Assembly (NCBI GenBank): GCA_002454815.1
Contig: DKJL01000010.1
Span: forward strand, 124,001-188,000
Direction of reading: 5' to 3'
Length of the DNA stretch: 64,000 bases
Source of the DNA: Flavobacteriales bacterium UBA6693
GTDB lineage: Bacteria; Bacteroidota; Bacteroidia; Flavobacteriales; Weeksellaceae
Positions 34,886 to 43,008 of the stretch are shown here, in pieces (position 1 is the first letter of the stretch; each line of letters begins with the position of its first letter). The position numbers and the translations under genes are program-made. The notes beneath the pieces were generated by a model. That model worked only from the letters and a program-made list of their open reading frames with translations, was not told where the DNA came from and made no database searches.

Positions 34886-35878
34886 TTAAGTGAAAGAATT
34901 TTCATGGTAGAATTCCTCAGTTTGAGCGATAACTTCAGCCATTTGCGCCATACTTAAAACTTCCAAAAACTTGACGCGAAATTCTTTGAAATGTGGTATT
35001 CCGCGGAAATAATTGCTGTAATGCTGCCGCATTTCGATGAGGCCAAGTCGTTCACCTTTCCATTCCATGCTCCATTCGGCATGTTGGCGCACGGCTTCCA
35101 ACCTTTGGGCAATTGTAGGTGGGGGCAAAGTTTCTCCTGTATTGAAGAAGTGTTTCACCTCATTAAAAATCCAGGGATATCCTATCGCGGCGCGACCGAT
35201 CATTATGCCGTCGCAGTCGTATTTATTTTTATACTCCAGGGCTTTTTGCGGAGAATCAATATCACCATTTCCGAAAATCGGGATTTCGATGTTGGGATTG
35301 TTTTTTACCGCGTGAATATAATTCCAGTCAGCTTCACCTTTATACATCTGAGCGCGGGTTCGGGCGTGAATGGTAAGTGCTTTAACACCAACTTCCTGCA
35401 GACGCTCGGCAACTTCCATAATATTGATCGATTCTGTATCCCAACCCAAGCGTGTTTTTACTGTTACAGGAAGAGTTGTAGAATTAACAACGGCTTTGGT
35501 TAAGCGGATCATCAAATCAACATCCTTTAAAACACCGGCGCCGGCGCCTTTGCAGACTACTTTTTTTACGGGACAGCCGAAATTAATGTCGACCATATCC
35601 GGATTTACCGTTTCTACTATTTTGGCAGATAGAGACATTGCCTCTTCATCGCCACCAAAGATCTGAATTCCCACAGGTCTTTCATAATCGAAAATATCCA
35701 GTTTTTTCCTGCTTTTCATCGCGTCGCGAATCAAACCTTCAGAAGAAATAAACTCGGAGTACATCATGTCTGCCCCGTGCAGTTTACAAAGTCTGCGAAA
35801 AGGCGGATCCGAAACATCTTCCATCGGTGCAAGCAATAATGGGAATTCGGACAGTTCAATATTACCGATTTTTATCAT
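34886..35878 (-). CDS. dusB: tRNA-dihydrouridine synthase DusB
   Basis: 330 residues. APMEDVSDPPFRRLC, QIFGGDEE, DINFGCPVKKVVCKGAGAGVL with the catalytic Cys, VKTRLGWD, TIHARTRAQMYKG and GNGDI bind FMN and tRNA; the C-terminal helical domain contains EMRQHYSNYFRGIPHFKEF. It reduces uridine in the tRNA D loop. A fragment of a second dusB 3' end lies 700 bases downstream, on the far side of the ubiquitin-like gene. Confidence 0.95.
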   Translation of the reverse strand: MIKIGNIELSEFPLLLAPMEDVSDPPFRRLCKLHGADMMYSEFISSEGLIRDAMKSRKKLDIFDYERPVGIQIFGGDEEAMSLSAKIVETVNPDMVDINFGCPVKKVVCKGAGAGVLKDVDLMIRLTKAVVNSTTLPVTVKTRLGWDTESINIMEVAERLQEVGVKALTIHARTRAQMYKGEADWNYIHAVKNNPNIEIPIFGNGDIDSPQKALEYKNKYDCDGIMIGRAAIGYPWIFNEVKHFFNTGETLPPPTIAQRLEAVRQHAEWSMEWKGERLGLIEMRQHYSNYFRGIPHFKEFRVKFLEVLSMAQMAEVIAQTEEFYHENSFT

Positions 35879-35882
35879 GGTG

Positions 35883-35890
35883 CAAAGGTA
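35883..35890 (-). promoter_or_regulatory. -7 promoter box of dusB, 4 bases from the start codon
   Basis: TACCTTTG on the minus strand fits TAnnTTTG and is followed by CACC and then the ATG at 35878, so the mRNA is probably leaderless. No well-spaced TTG is visible. Confidence 0.6.
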
Positions 35891-36077
35891 TTAATTATCA
35901 GCTGGTTTTTATTTACGATTGCGGCTGAGTGTAAAAGCGAATTTTACATAACTGTGATCGCAAATTTTGCAGTGACAGCGCGAAATTAATTTTGCACTTT
36001 GATGTACGATTGGCGAAATTAACAGAGTTTAAAGCGTGAGATTTATTAGGGTACTATTAACGGAAGCAATTATTCTC

Positions 36078-38264
36078 CTACAAATCTGTGTCGTCATCTT
36101 CCGCAGTGTTTAAGGACCTCAAATATGCTTCATACTGCTCCAGCACATCGTCGATCACCTGCTGGCGACTCAAGCCCATCAGGTCGTAACCACCAGAACC
36201 GGTTTGGGTGGTCACTTCCAGACGATAATAGACATCGTGATCCAAGGCCATTTTTCCACTAAAGGTCGGTGTTGGGGTGGGGATCATCGCCACCTGATAA
36301 TAAAAATCGTGAACGTTGTCGGTCGATACATGAAGTAGTGGACCGGAAGGCCGGGTAGGATCAATAGTAGAGACCCTTTCATCATGATCGGCATTTTGCC
36401 GCTTAGCCTCGTAGCCTTGGCCACGGAACTCTGCCGCTACATCATCGAGCGCTGGACGCACCGTACGCTCCAAAAACTGAACAGCCTCGTGTTTGGACGG
36501 ATACTTAAGCATTTTTCCTAAGCGTTGTTTCCATGAACGCTCCGGCACATGACTGCCGCTTGGGGCAACCGTGGTGCGCCGCAGTAAAATTCCTTTTTGC
36601 TCTGCACGCTCGATGCGTAAAGCTTTATAGAAAGAGAACATTACCAGATATGCGATAATGGTTACCGGCAGGGCAAATATCAACGTGGCATATTCCATGG
36701 TAACCACGCCGCCGGCAAGGAGCATGGAGATGGTCAGCACCGCTGTGAGTACTGCCCAGAATATCCGCAACCATTTGGGGCCGTCTTCGCTCGGGTCAGG
36801 AATTGAGGCTGAAAAATTGGACATCACCATTGCTCCGGAGTTGGCACTGGTAATATAAAAAAGCAGGCCTGAAAAAGTGGCAAGCGCAATTAAAAAAGTC
36901 GCACCAGGAAACATACCCAAAAGCGCATACCAGCCATGCTCGGGGCTTTCGATAGCAAGTTCAGCAAAGTCTGTATTCCCTTGCAGCACATGATACAGCG
37001 CGGAGTTACCAAAAAAGGAGACAATGATAAAATCACAAAGCACCGGAACTGTGATGGCGGCAATTACAAATTCGCGCAGTGTTCGTCCGCGGGAAATCCG
37101 CGCCAAAAATACGCCGACGAAAGGTCCCCACGCTAACCAAAATGCCCAAAAGAATAATGTCCAACTGCCCATCCAGTCGCTACTGCCTGGAACATACGCA
37201 AAGGTTTTTAGCATTCTTGAGGGCAGCGTCACTAAGAAATGGCCTATGTTTTCGACCAAGCCGTTAAGCAAAAATGCCGTCTGCCCTGCAATCAGTATAA
37301 ATGCCATCATAGCAACGGCACTCCAGAGGTTCAATTCTGAAATCCAGCGGATGCCGCGGTCAACGCCCGATGTCGTTGCAGCAATTGTTAAGATCACCGC
37401 GCCAATTACCAGCGCAATCTGCAGTGTTAAACCTTCGCTAAAACCAAACAAGGTAGCAAAACCGACGTTAAGCAATACCACGCCGATTCCCATTGTGGTT
37501 GCCACCCCAAATACCGTCCCCACCAGCGCAATGGTGCTGATGCCATGACCCAGTGCACCTTTAACTTGTTTGCCAAAAAGCGGATAAAGCGCCGCGCGAA
37601 TAGACAATGGTAAATTCCAACGGTAGGCAAAATAACCCATCGCCATTCCCAGCAGCGCGTAGACCGACCAGCCGGCGATGCCATAATGAAACATTGTCCA
37701 AACCACGGCGTCCTGCAGCGCTGCCGCAGATTCCGGCTCACCTGCTGGTGGCGTTAAATATTGAACAACCGGTCCTGTTACTGAGAAGAACAGCAAATCA
37801 ATACCGACGCCTGCGGCAAAAAGCATCGCCGCCCATGTTGCTAAGCCATACTGCGGTCGCGAGTCATCTGGCCCGAGGCGTATGCTTCCGGCTTTAGACA
37901 ACGCAACCCAGACTACGAAGAAAATTACCAGCGCCATTGTAAGCACATAATACCAGCCCAAATTAGCAGCAATCCAATTGACGACCAATTCCATCGTGGA
38001 ACTTGCTTCTGCTGACCTGAATATGGCCCAAACGGAAAACGCTGCGATCACAAGTGATGAAATAATCAGAACACTCCAGTTGATCTGCGTGGTCTTGGTT
38101 AATGACAGTTCTTGTGCACCTTTTCCCAAATCGCTTTTGGAAATCGGTGTTTCGGCGGTCATTTTTGGTGGTTTTATACTGCCGCCAAACCGGCCGCGCT
38201 CAAAAGGCGTTTTTTGTGATGATGGATTATTTTTGGAATGGTCATCATTAGGAGGCTGACTCAT
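36078..38264 (-). CDS. betT: BCCT-family choline/betaine transporter, BetT type
   Basis: 728 residues. About 12 membrane segments lie between residues 60 and 560; GMGIGVVL-type glycine-rich and WTLFFWAFWLAWGPFVGVFLARISRGRT segments are BCCT signatures, the latter with the tryptophan box that binds the trimethylammonium group. The long cytoplasmic tail ending GYDLMGLSRQQVIDDVLEQYEAYL matches the osmosensing tail of proteobacterial BetT. It takes up choline or betaine under salt stress. The gene is richer in G and C than its neighbours and lacks the usual TAnnTTTG box, which suggests transfer. No betaine synthesis genes are adjacent. Confidence 0.9.
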   Translation of the reverse strand: MSQPPNDDHSKNNPSSQKTPFERGRFGGSIKPPKMTAETPISKSDLGKGAQELSLTKTTQINWSVLIISSLVIAAFSVWAIFRSAEASSTMELVVNWIAANLGWYYVLTMALVIFFVVWVALSKAGSIRLGPDDSRPQYGLATWAAMLFAAGVGIDLLFFSVTGPVVQYLTPPAGEPESAAALQDAVVWTMFHYGIAGWSVYALLGMAMGYFAYRWNLPLSIRAALYPLFGKQVKGALGHGISTIALVGTVFGVATTMGIGVVLLNVGFATLFGFSEGLTLQIALVIGAVILTIAATTSGVDRGIRWISELNLWSAVAMMAFILIAGQTAFLLNGLVENIGHFLVTLPSRMLKTFAYVPGSSDWMGSWTLFFWAFWLAWGPFVGVFLARISRGRTLREFVIAAITVPVLCDFIIVSFFGNSALYHVLQGNTDFAELAIESPEHGWYALLGMFPGATFLIALATFSGLLFYITSANSGAMVMSNFSASIPDPSEDGPKWLRIFWAVLTAVLTISMLLAGGVVTMEYATLIFALPVTIIAYLVMFSFYKALRIERAEQKGILLRRTTVAPSGSHVPERSWKQRLGKMLKYPSKHEAVQFLERTVRPALDDVAAEFRGQGYEAKRQNADHDERVSTIDPTRPSGPLLHVSTDNVHDFYYQVAMIPTPTPTFSGKMALDHDVYYRLEVTTQTGSGGYDLMGLSRQQVIDDVLEQYEAYLRSLNTAEDDDTDL

Positions 38265-38520
38265 GGCATTTTGGGTATTATTTAGGTTTGCTCATCTGAG
38301 GCATTGGTTTTTGTGACAGGGCAACACCTAAAGCTTTTGGTGAATGGTAGTTTCAAGAAGTAAGTTTGATAAAATTTCAAAATCACCGAAGCAAAGTTCA
38401 CACCGAATTTGTTGCAATTGTTTTTGGAGAATACGGGAAGATATGATTCAGGAATTTGCGGGGAGACCAGGGAGGAATTTGGGCGTGCGGTTCCAGGAAT
38501 GGTTTTAGTGTGATTTAATT
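38265..38520. other. Gene-free spacer upstream of betT
   Basis: About 255 bases with no credible reading frame. It must hold the betT promoter, but no TAnnTTTG box with a spaced TTG is visible on the minus strand. The right part turns purine-rich and GC-rich as it approaches the inverted repeat at 38521. Confidence 0.5.
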
Positions 38521-38584
38521 GCTGTGGGGTAACCGTCGACCTAGGCGCTTCCTGCGGCCGCGATGGTAGCGGTTACCCCACAGC
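38521..38584. repeat. Long perfect inverted repeat with GC-rich loop
   Basis: GCTGTGGGGTAACC (38521-38534) and GGTTACCCCACAGC (38571-38584) are perfect 14-base inverted repeats around a 36-base GC-rich loop. The loop contains GTCGAC, CCTAGG and GCGGCCGC. A GC-rich, purine-rich tail (to about 38655) follows. It is not a normal terminator because no T-run follows on either side. Confidence 0.85.
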
Positions 38585-38669
38585 GAGGCGGCGGAACGCA
38601 GTGGAGCCGACCGAGCGAGGAGTAGTAGCGAACAGCGCGAAATGTCCGCCCCAATAAAAAGAATAAGTT

Positions 38670-38873
38670 TTAATCGAAATCGTGATGAGTGTCGTCTTTC
38701 GAGTTCCGATAAACAAACCACATCCCAATGGTAAGACCTATAACCCCCGCTGTTGCGGTCATCAGCGCACGTTCCAGTTTGTCCGAGAGATCATTGCCCA
38801 AATAATTAAATAAAAAAAGGACAATAAATGTAATGACTGCGATGATCGCGTAGCGTGTGCTTTTTATATTCAT
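38670..38873 (-). CDS. Small two-TM membrane protein, function unknown
   Basis: 67 residues with two hydrophobic segments (YAIIAVITFIVLFLFNYLG and a second AGVIGLTIGMWFVY), joined by a short charged loop, and a charged tail ending HHDFD. I do not recognise a family. It follows the DUF3575 gene by two bases, so the two are probably co-transcribed. Confidence 0.6.
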   Translation of the reverse strand: MNIKSTRYAIIAVITFIVLFLFNYLGNDLSDKLERALMTATAGVIGLTIGMWFVYRNSKDDTHHDFD

Positions 38874-38875
38874 AG

Positions 38876-39505
38876 TTAGAGTTTATAGGCGACCATCACG
38901 CCGCCGCGGTAAGGAAGAAATTCGCCGCTGCGGTTGTACCTGTCCTGTTTATCGGTGTCGTAGCGCACCGGCAGTTTTTTGTGCAGCCCTTTGTAGAAGC
39001 TTTGTACCGTTCCTGCGGTAACATAAAAATCAAGCGTCCAGCGCTCGGCAATTTTTTTCTGATAACCAACTGTGGCTCCAAGCATCAGGGAATAACCGTC
39101 CTGATAAAGATCTGAGACCGTATATTCCGGTGAATCCTCGGTATATCGGTAAGTGCCGCTTCCCCAATAATTCCATTTTTGCAAAATAAAGCGTGAAGTG
39201 GAAATATTAGCGCCGAGGTACCAATGATCGAACGCTTCACGAAAGTAATAGCGGCCGTCGACACCAAACATATAGATCTGCAGATACTTGCCGGCAAAAG
39301 ATTTCCAGGGCGAAATAAATACGTCGGCCTGCAGCGTCATTTTATTGTTAAGTTGCCGCTCAACACCGGCATTCAAAATTCCGATGGGCAAAAAAAGCGC
39401 GTTGCCCTTCAGATAAGTTTCTTTTTTCGGCACGGAATCCTGCCACTGGCAATGAAATGTGGAAACGCCCAGCGTGAGTAATAGAAAAAAAAGCGTTTTT
39501 TTCAC
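38876..39505 (-). CDS. DUF3575-type outer-membrane protein
   Basis: 209 residues with a signal peptide (KKTLFFLLLTLGVSTFHC). The remainder alternates hydrophobic and polar residues as in an outer-membrane beta barrel: LKGNALFLPIGILNAGVERQL, VDGRYYFRE, WYLGANIS, LMLGATVGYQKKIAERWTLDF, ending in VMVAYKL. This is the DUF3575 pattern, common in Bacteroidota, with no defined function. It starts 5 bases after the thioredoxin-like gene ends. Confidence 0.75.
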   Translation of the reverse strand: MKKTLFFLLLTLGVSTFHCQWQDSVPKKETYLKGNALFLPIGILNAGVERQLNNKMTLQADVFISPWKSFAGKYLQIYMFGVDGRYYFREAFDHWYLGANISTSRFILQKWNYWGSGTYRYTEDSPEYTVSDLYQDGYSLMLGATVGYQKKIAERWTLDFYVTAGTVQSFYKGLHKKLPVRYDTDKQDRYNRSGEFLPYRGGVMVAYKL

Positions 39506-39510
39506 AGTGA

Positions 39511-40683
39511 TTATTTAAGGCTATTCAGTAACTGTGTTGCAGGCGTAGGATCCTGCTTGTTTTGCTCCGCCAGCCTTTTGGACATTTCGGCATACATTTT
39601 TGCAGCGTTGTTATTGCCGGTTTTAGCGTACAGTTTTGCGAGGATGAAAGTGTTTTCTGCCGTTTCTGCTTTCATTACTGCTTTTTCTGCCCATTCTTCG
39701 GCTTTCTTCAAAGATGATCTGGAAGTAATGTGTTCGCTGAAAATCCAGGCGGCTTTCAGCAGTTCGTCGGGATGAAAATCGTCGGCCTTTTGATAATAAG
39801 CCAAGGCTGCCTGCTCAAACTCATTGTAATTCCCAACCGTCGGATAGTAGATTACTTTCATCCGGTTCAGCGCGTTTTCTGCCTCGGTCTGCCCCACGAG
39901 TGGAACTGCATTTTTGAAAAACGCCGCGTCGTTGATGATGCCCGCCGACTGATCCAGCGCCGCTTCCATGGCGGAAGATATCTTGATGTTCACATCAAAC
40001 TGCTGATAAATGTCGGGCGACATTACTTCTGAAATGTTATTCTTTTTGTTTTTAAAAACCTGGTAATTGGCATCGGCGGGAGATTTCAGGAAGAAAAGCA
40101 GCATGCCGATTTCGTCACGCGTAAGATCGCGCGCGCCCATCGTTTTGAAATAGCGCTCGGAAACTTTCTTGGCAAGATCATAATCGCTCTGCGCGTAAAG
40201 ACGCATCATGTTTAACAAAAAAGCGGGATCCGTTTCTCCTTCCTCAAATCTTTGTTTTGCCGAGCCGCCAGCCAGCACCGGATTCGTAGCTTCTTTAGCG
40301 AAGGCAAGAAAATTTTCCTCATCCATATAGCCGTAATTCTGCAACACTACTTCACCGTCACCATTTAAAAACAGGAAAGAAGGGTAGGAACGAATGCCGT
40401 ATTTGAGCGCAATTTCACGTCCTTCGCCCTTTTCCATATCGAAACGTGCGTTGATGAAATTTTTATTGTAAAAGGAACTTACACTTGGCTGCGTAAAGAT
40501 GTTTTTTTCCATCAGTTTGCACGGCCCGCACCAAACGGCGAACGCGTCCATAAAGACGAGTTTATTTTCTTTTTTTGCCTTGGCCAGCACTGTTTTAAAA
40601 TCACCCTGCTCGAACTTGATGCTTTGCTGGGAAAAAAGAAGTGTGGAAAAGGAGAGTATAATGAGCGTGATAATTCGGTTCAT
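39511..40683 (-). CDS. Secreted thioredoxin-like protein with helical C-terminal region
   Basis: 390 residues. A signal peptide (IITLIILSFSTLLFSQQ) exports it. Residues 20-140 form a thioredoxin fold with active site VWCGPCKLM and a cis-proline in SYPSFLFL. The C-terminal 250 residues are helical, with TPR-like pairs such as AEEWAEKAVMKAETAENTFILAKLYAKTGNN. It is likely a periplasmic thiol oxidoreductase; the partner is unknown. The first of three co-directional genes that end at 38670. Confidence 0.85.
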   Translation of the reverse strand: MNRIITLIILSFSTLLFSQQSIKFEQGDFKTVLAKAKKENKLVFMDAFAVWCGPCKLMEKNIFTQPSVSSFYNKNFINARFDMEKGEGREIALKYGIRSYPSFLFLNGDGEVVLQNYGYMDEENFLAFAKEATNPVLAGGSAKQRFEEGETDPAFLLNMMRLYAQSDYDLAKKVSERYFKTMGARDLTRDEIGMLLFFLKSPADANYQVFKNKKNNISEVMSPDIYQQFDVNIKISSAMEAALDQSAGIINDAAFFKNAVPLVGQTEAENALNRMKVIYYPTVGNYNEFEQAALAYYQKADDFHPDELLKAAWIFSEHITSRSSLKKAEEWAEKAVMKAETAENTFILAKLYAKTGNNNAAKMYAEMSKRLAEQNKQDPTPATQLLNSLK

Positions 40684-40803
40684 CGTATTGAAGCTAAATT
40701 TTTTACGAAGGTAATGCTAAAAAATAAAACCGCGCGACAATAACGTATCCGTGCGTGCGATGAAAAGTTTTTTAATGGTAAATGTATAGCCGGTAAATAC
40801 AAA

Positions 40804-40847
40804 AAAAAACTTCGCTGAAAATTTAAATATGTTGAGCGAAGTTTTTT
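40804..40847 (-). terminator. Intrinsic terminator after glnS
   Basis: Stem AAAAAACTTCGCT / AGCGAAGTTTTTT (40804-40816 and 40835-40847) with an 18-base loop and A- and T-runs on both sides, so it can act in either direction. It lies 33 bases after the glnS stop. Confidence 0.85.
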
Positions 40848-40879
40848 TTAATTGATGAAAGGAATACCTGCAAGCAGCG

Positions 40880-42565
40880 TTATTCCGGCTTATAACTGTC
40901 TTTCAACGTTACGGTCCGGTTGAAGACCAGTTTTTCATCCGTGGAGTCGCGGTCCTTGGTGAAATATCCGATTCGCTGAAACTGATAGGGCTGGCCGATT
41001 TCTGCATTTTTTAGACTCGGTTCTGCATAACCTTCAACAACTTTAATGCTGTCGGGATTAACGAACTGGATAAAATCGGTTTCTTTTTCTGCATCAGGCT
41101 GCGGTGTTGTGAACAGCCGGTCAAAGATGCGGACTTCCACTGGCAGAGCATGTTTTGCGGATACCCAGTGAAGGGTACCTTTCACTTTGCGCAGACTTTC
41201 TTCTGTGCCGCTGCCGGATTTGCTTTTTGGGTCATAGGTCGCGTAAATCGTGGTGATCTCGTCATTTTCATCTTTGTCAACACTTTCGGCCTTGATGATG
41301 TAAGCAGATTTCAGGCGTACTTCGCCGCCGAGTTTCAACCGGAAAAACTTGTTGTTCGCTTCTTCTTTAAAGTCTTCGCGCTCGATGTAAAGTTCGCGTG
41401 AAAAAGGAACCTCGCGCGTGCCGGCATTTTCGTTTTCCGGATTATTTTCTGTTTCCAGCCATTCTTCTCCTTCTTCGGGATAATTGGTAATGATAAGTTT
41501 CACCGGATCAACCACTGCCATAACTCGTGTGGAAATTTTATTTAAATCTTCGCGCACGAAAAATTCCAGCAACTGGATGTCGATTAAATTCTCACGTTTT
41601 GCAACACCAACGCGGTCAATAAAGTTTTTAATTGCAGTAGGCGTGAAGCCCAGTCGGCGCATTCCCGAAATGGTAGGCATACGAGCATCGTCCCAACCCG
41701 ACACAATTTTTTCTTCCACCAACCGCTGTAATTTACGTTTGGAGGTAATCATGTAAGAAACATTCATTCGGGCAAACTCGCGTTGTTTGTTACGCACCGA
41801 TTCGCCGTCATACACCTGATCGAGGTACCAATCATATAAAGGACGGTGGTTTTCGAATTCGAGTGAGCATAAGGAGTGGGAAATCTGCTCGATGTAATCG
41901 GATTCACCGTGGGCCCAGTCGTACATGGGATAGATCTTCCATTTATCGCCGGTGCGGTGGTGCGGCCGTTTCAGGATACGGTACATAACAGGATCGCGCA
42001 TGTTCATATTGGGCGACGTCATGTCGATTTTTGCGCGGAGCGACATTGTGCCTTCCTCAAAGGCGCCATTTTTCATCTGTTCGAATAATTCAAGGCTTTC
42101 CTCAGCAGGACGATTCCGGTAAGGCGATTCGATTCCGTCTTCAAAGGGAGTTTTGCGCTGCGCCGTGATTTCCTCGGAGGATTGTTCGTCCACATAGGCT
42201 TTGCCGTCACGAATCATCTGCGTGGCCCATTGGTATAATTGGTCAAAATAATCAGAGGCGTACAATTCTTTGTCGTAGGTAAAGCCCAGCCAATCAATAT
42301 CTTTTTTAATGGAATCCACGAATTCCTGCTCTTCTTTCTCGGGGTTGGTATCATCGAAGCGAAGATTAACTGGCGCGTCATATTTTTCGCCAAGGCCAAA
42401 ATTAATGCAGATTGCTTTGGTATGCCCAATGTGCAGATAGCCATTTGGCTCCGGCGGGAAACGAAATCTCAGCTTTTCGCGCGGCAAACCTTTGGCCAAA
42501 TCTTCCTCAATGATCTGCTCGATAAAATTGAGCGCTTTCTTCTCGTCTTCCATAGGATTATTCAT
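40880..42565 (-). CDS. glnS: Glutaminyl-tRNA synthetase
   Basis: 561 residues, class I synthetase. RFPPEPNGYLHIGHTKAI has the HIGH motif (45-48); the second motif reads MITSKRKLQRLV, in place of the usual MSKRK. GWDDARMPTISGMRRLGFTPTAI and the C-terminal anticodon beta barrels are normal for GlnRS. The start at 42565 is favoured by a promoter box directly upstream; the ATG four codons on is the alternative. Confidence 0.96.
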   Translation of the reverse strand: MNNPMEDEKKALNFIEQIIEEDLAKGLPREKLRFRFPPEPNGYLHIGHTKAICINFGLGEKYDAPVNLRFDDTNPEKEEQEFVDSIKKDIDWLGFTYDKELYASDYFDQLYQWATQMIRDGKAYVDEQSSEEITAQRKTPFEDGIESPYRNRPAEESLELFEQMKNGAFEEGTMSLRAKIDMTSPNMNMRDPVMYRILKRPHHRTGDKWKIYPMYDWAHGESDYIEQISHSLCSLEFENHRPLYDWYLDQVYDGESVRNKQREFARMNVSYMITSKRKLQRLVEEKIVSGWDDARMPTISGMRRLGFTPTAIKNFIDRVGVAKRENLIDIQLLEFFVREDLNKISTRVMAVVDPVKLIITNYPEEGEEWLETENNPENENAGTREVPFSRELYIEREDFKEEANNKFFRLKLGGEVRLKSAYIIKAESVDKDENDEITTIYATYDPKSKSGSGTEESLRKVKGTLHWVSAKHALPVEVRIFDRLFTTPQPDAEKETDFIQFVNPDSIKVVEGYAEPSLKNAEIGQPYQFQRIGYFTKDRDSTDEKLVFNRTVTLKDSYKPE

Positions 42566-42569
42566 GGCG

Positions 42570-42577
42570 CAAATTTA
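42570..42577 (-). promoter_or_regulatory. -7 promoter box of glnS, 4 bases from the start codon
   Basis: TAAATTTG on the minus strand fits TAnnTTTG and is followed by CGCC and the ATG. The mRNA should be leaderless or nearly so. Confidence 0.6.
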
Positions 42578-43008
42578 AGTAAAAGTGTGCAAAGTGATTG
42601 CTATTTGGGAGAAATGTCATAATCACAAAAGCGTTTTCTGCAGCGGCTGAAAAATAATTTCGCGTTTTTATGTTTTATTAACGAAATATTTTTATAATTT
42701 AGAGTCTGCACAAATGAAGTTTTTGTCAGAGTTGAGCGCCAAGAAGAGCCGCTTTGTATTTTGTTCGCATTTTACGTGTTGCCGTTATGGTTTTGTATCT
42801 GCTTTTTTAGTAATACGTTAGCTCGCCTCGGCTGCTGTCCTTGAAGTGCTTGTCGATATTTTAATATTGTTTAATTCAAATAAAAATAATTTTTTTTCGT
42901 TCAAATAAAATTCAATCTTTTTTGAAAGTCAGACGCATAAATCGCTGCTAAATCTCATGAAAACACAAATGATGACTATTTAGTAATTTTATAAATAAAT
43001 TATATAAA
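42578..43008. other. Gene-free AT-rich region between glnS and the large adhesin-like gene
   Basis: About 430 bases, no coding frame with family character; a 35-codon frame from 42715 shows no motif. The last 130 bases are very AT-rich and must contain the promoter of the downstream gene, but no exact TAnnTTTG box with a spaced TTG could be placed. Confidence 0.5.

Noticed and set aside
38535..38570. Vector polylinker contamination
   Set aside because: Three palindromic restriction-type words occur, but they sit inside a natural-looking perfect inverted repeat with no other vector sequence; kept only as a note to check reads.
38521..38584. Inverted repeat as a terminator for the 38670 gene
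   Set aside because: No T-run follows on the minus strand and the 36-base loop is too long for an ordinary intrinsic terminator.
42715..42822. 35-codon ORF upstream of the large adhesin-like gene
   Set aside because: No motif, no promoter box, Cys-rich by chance composition; not supported.
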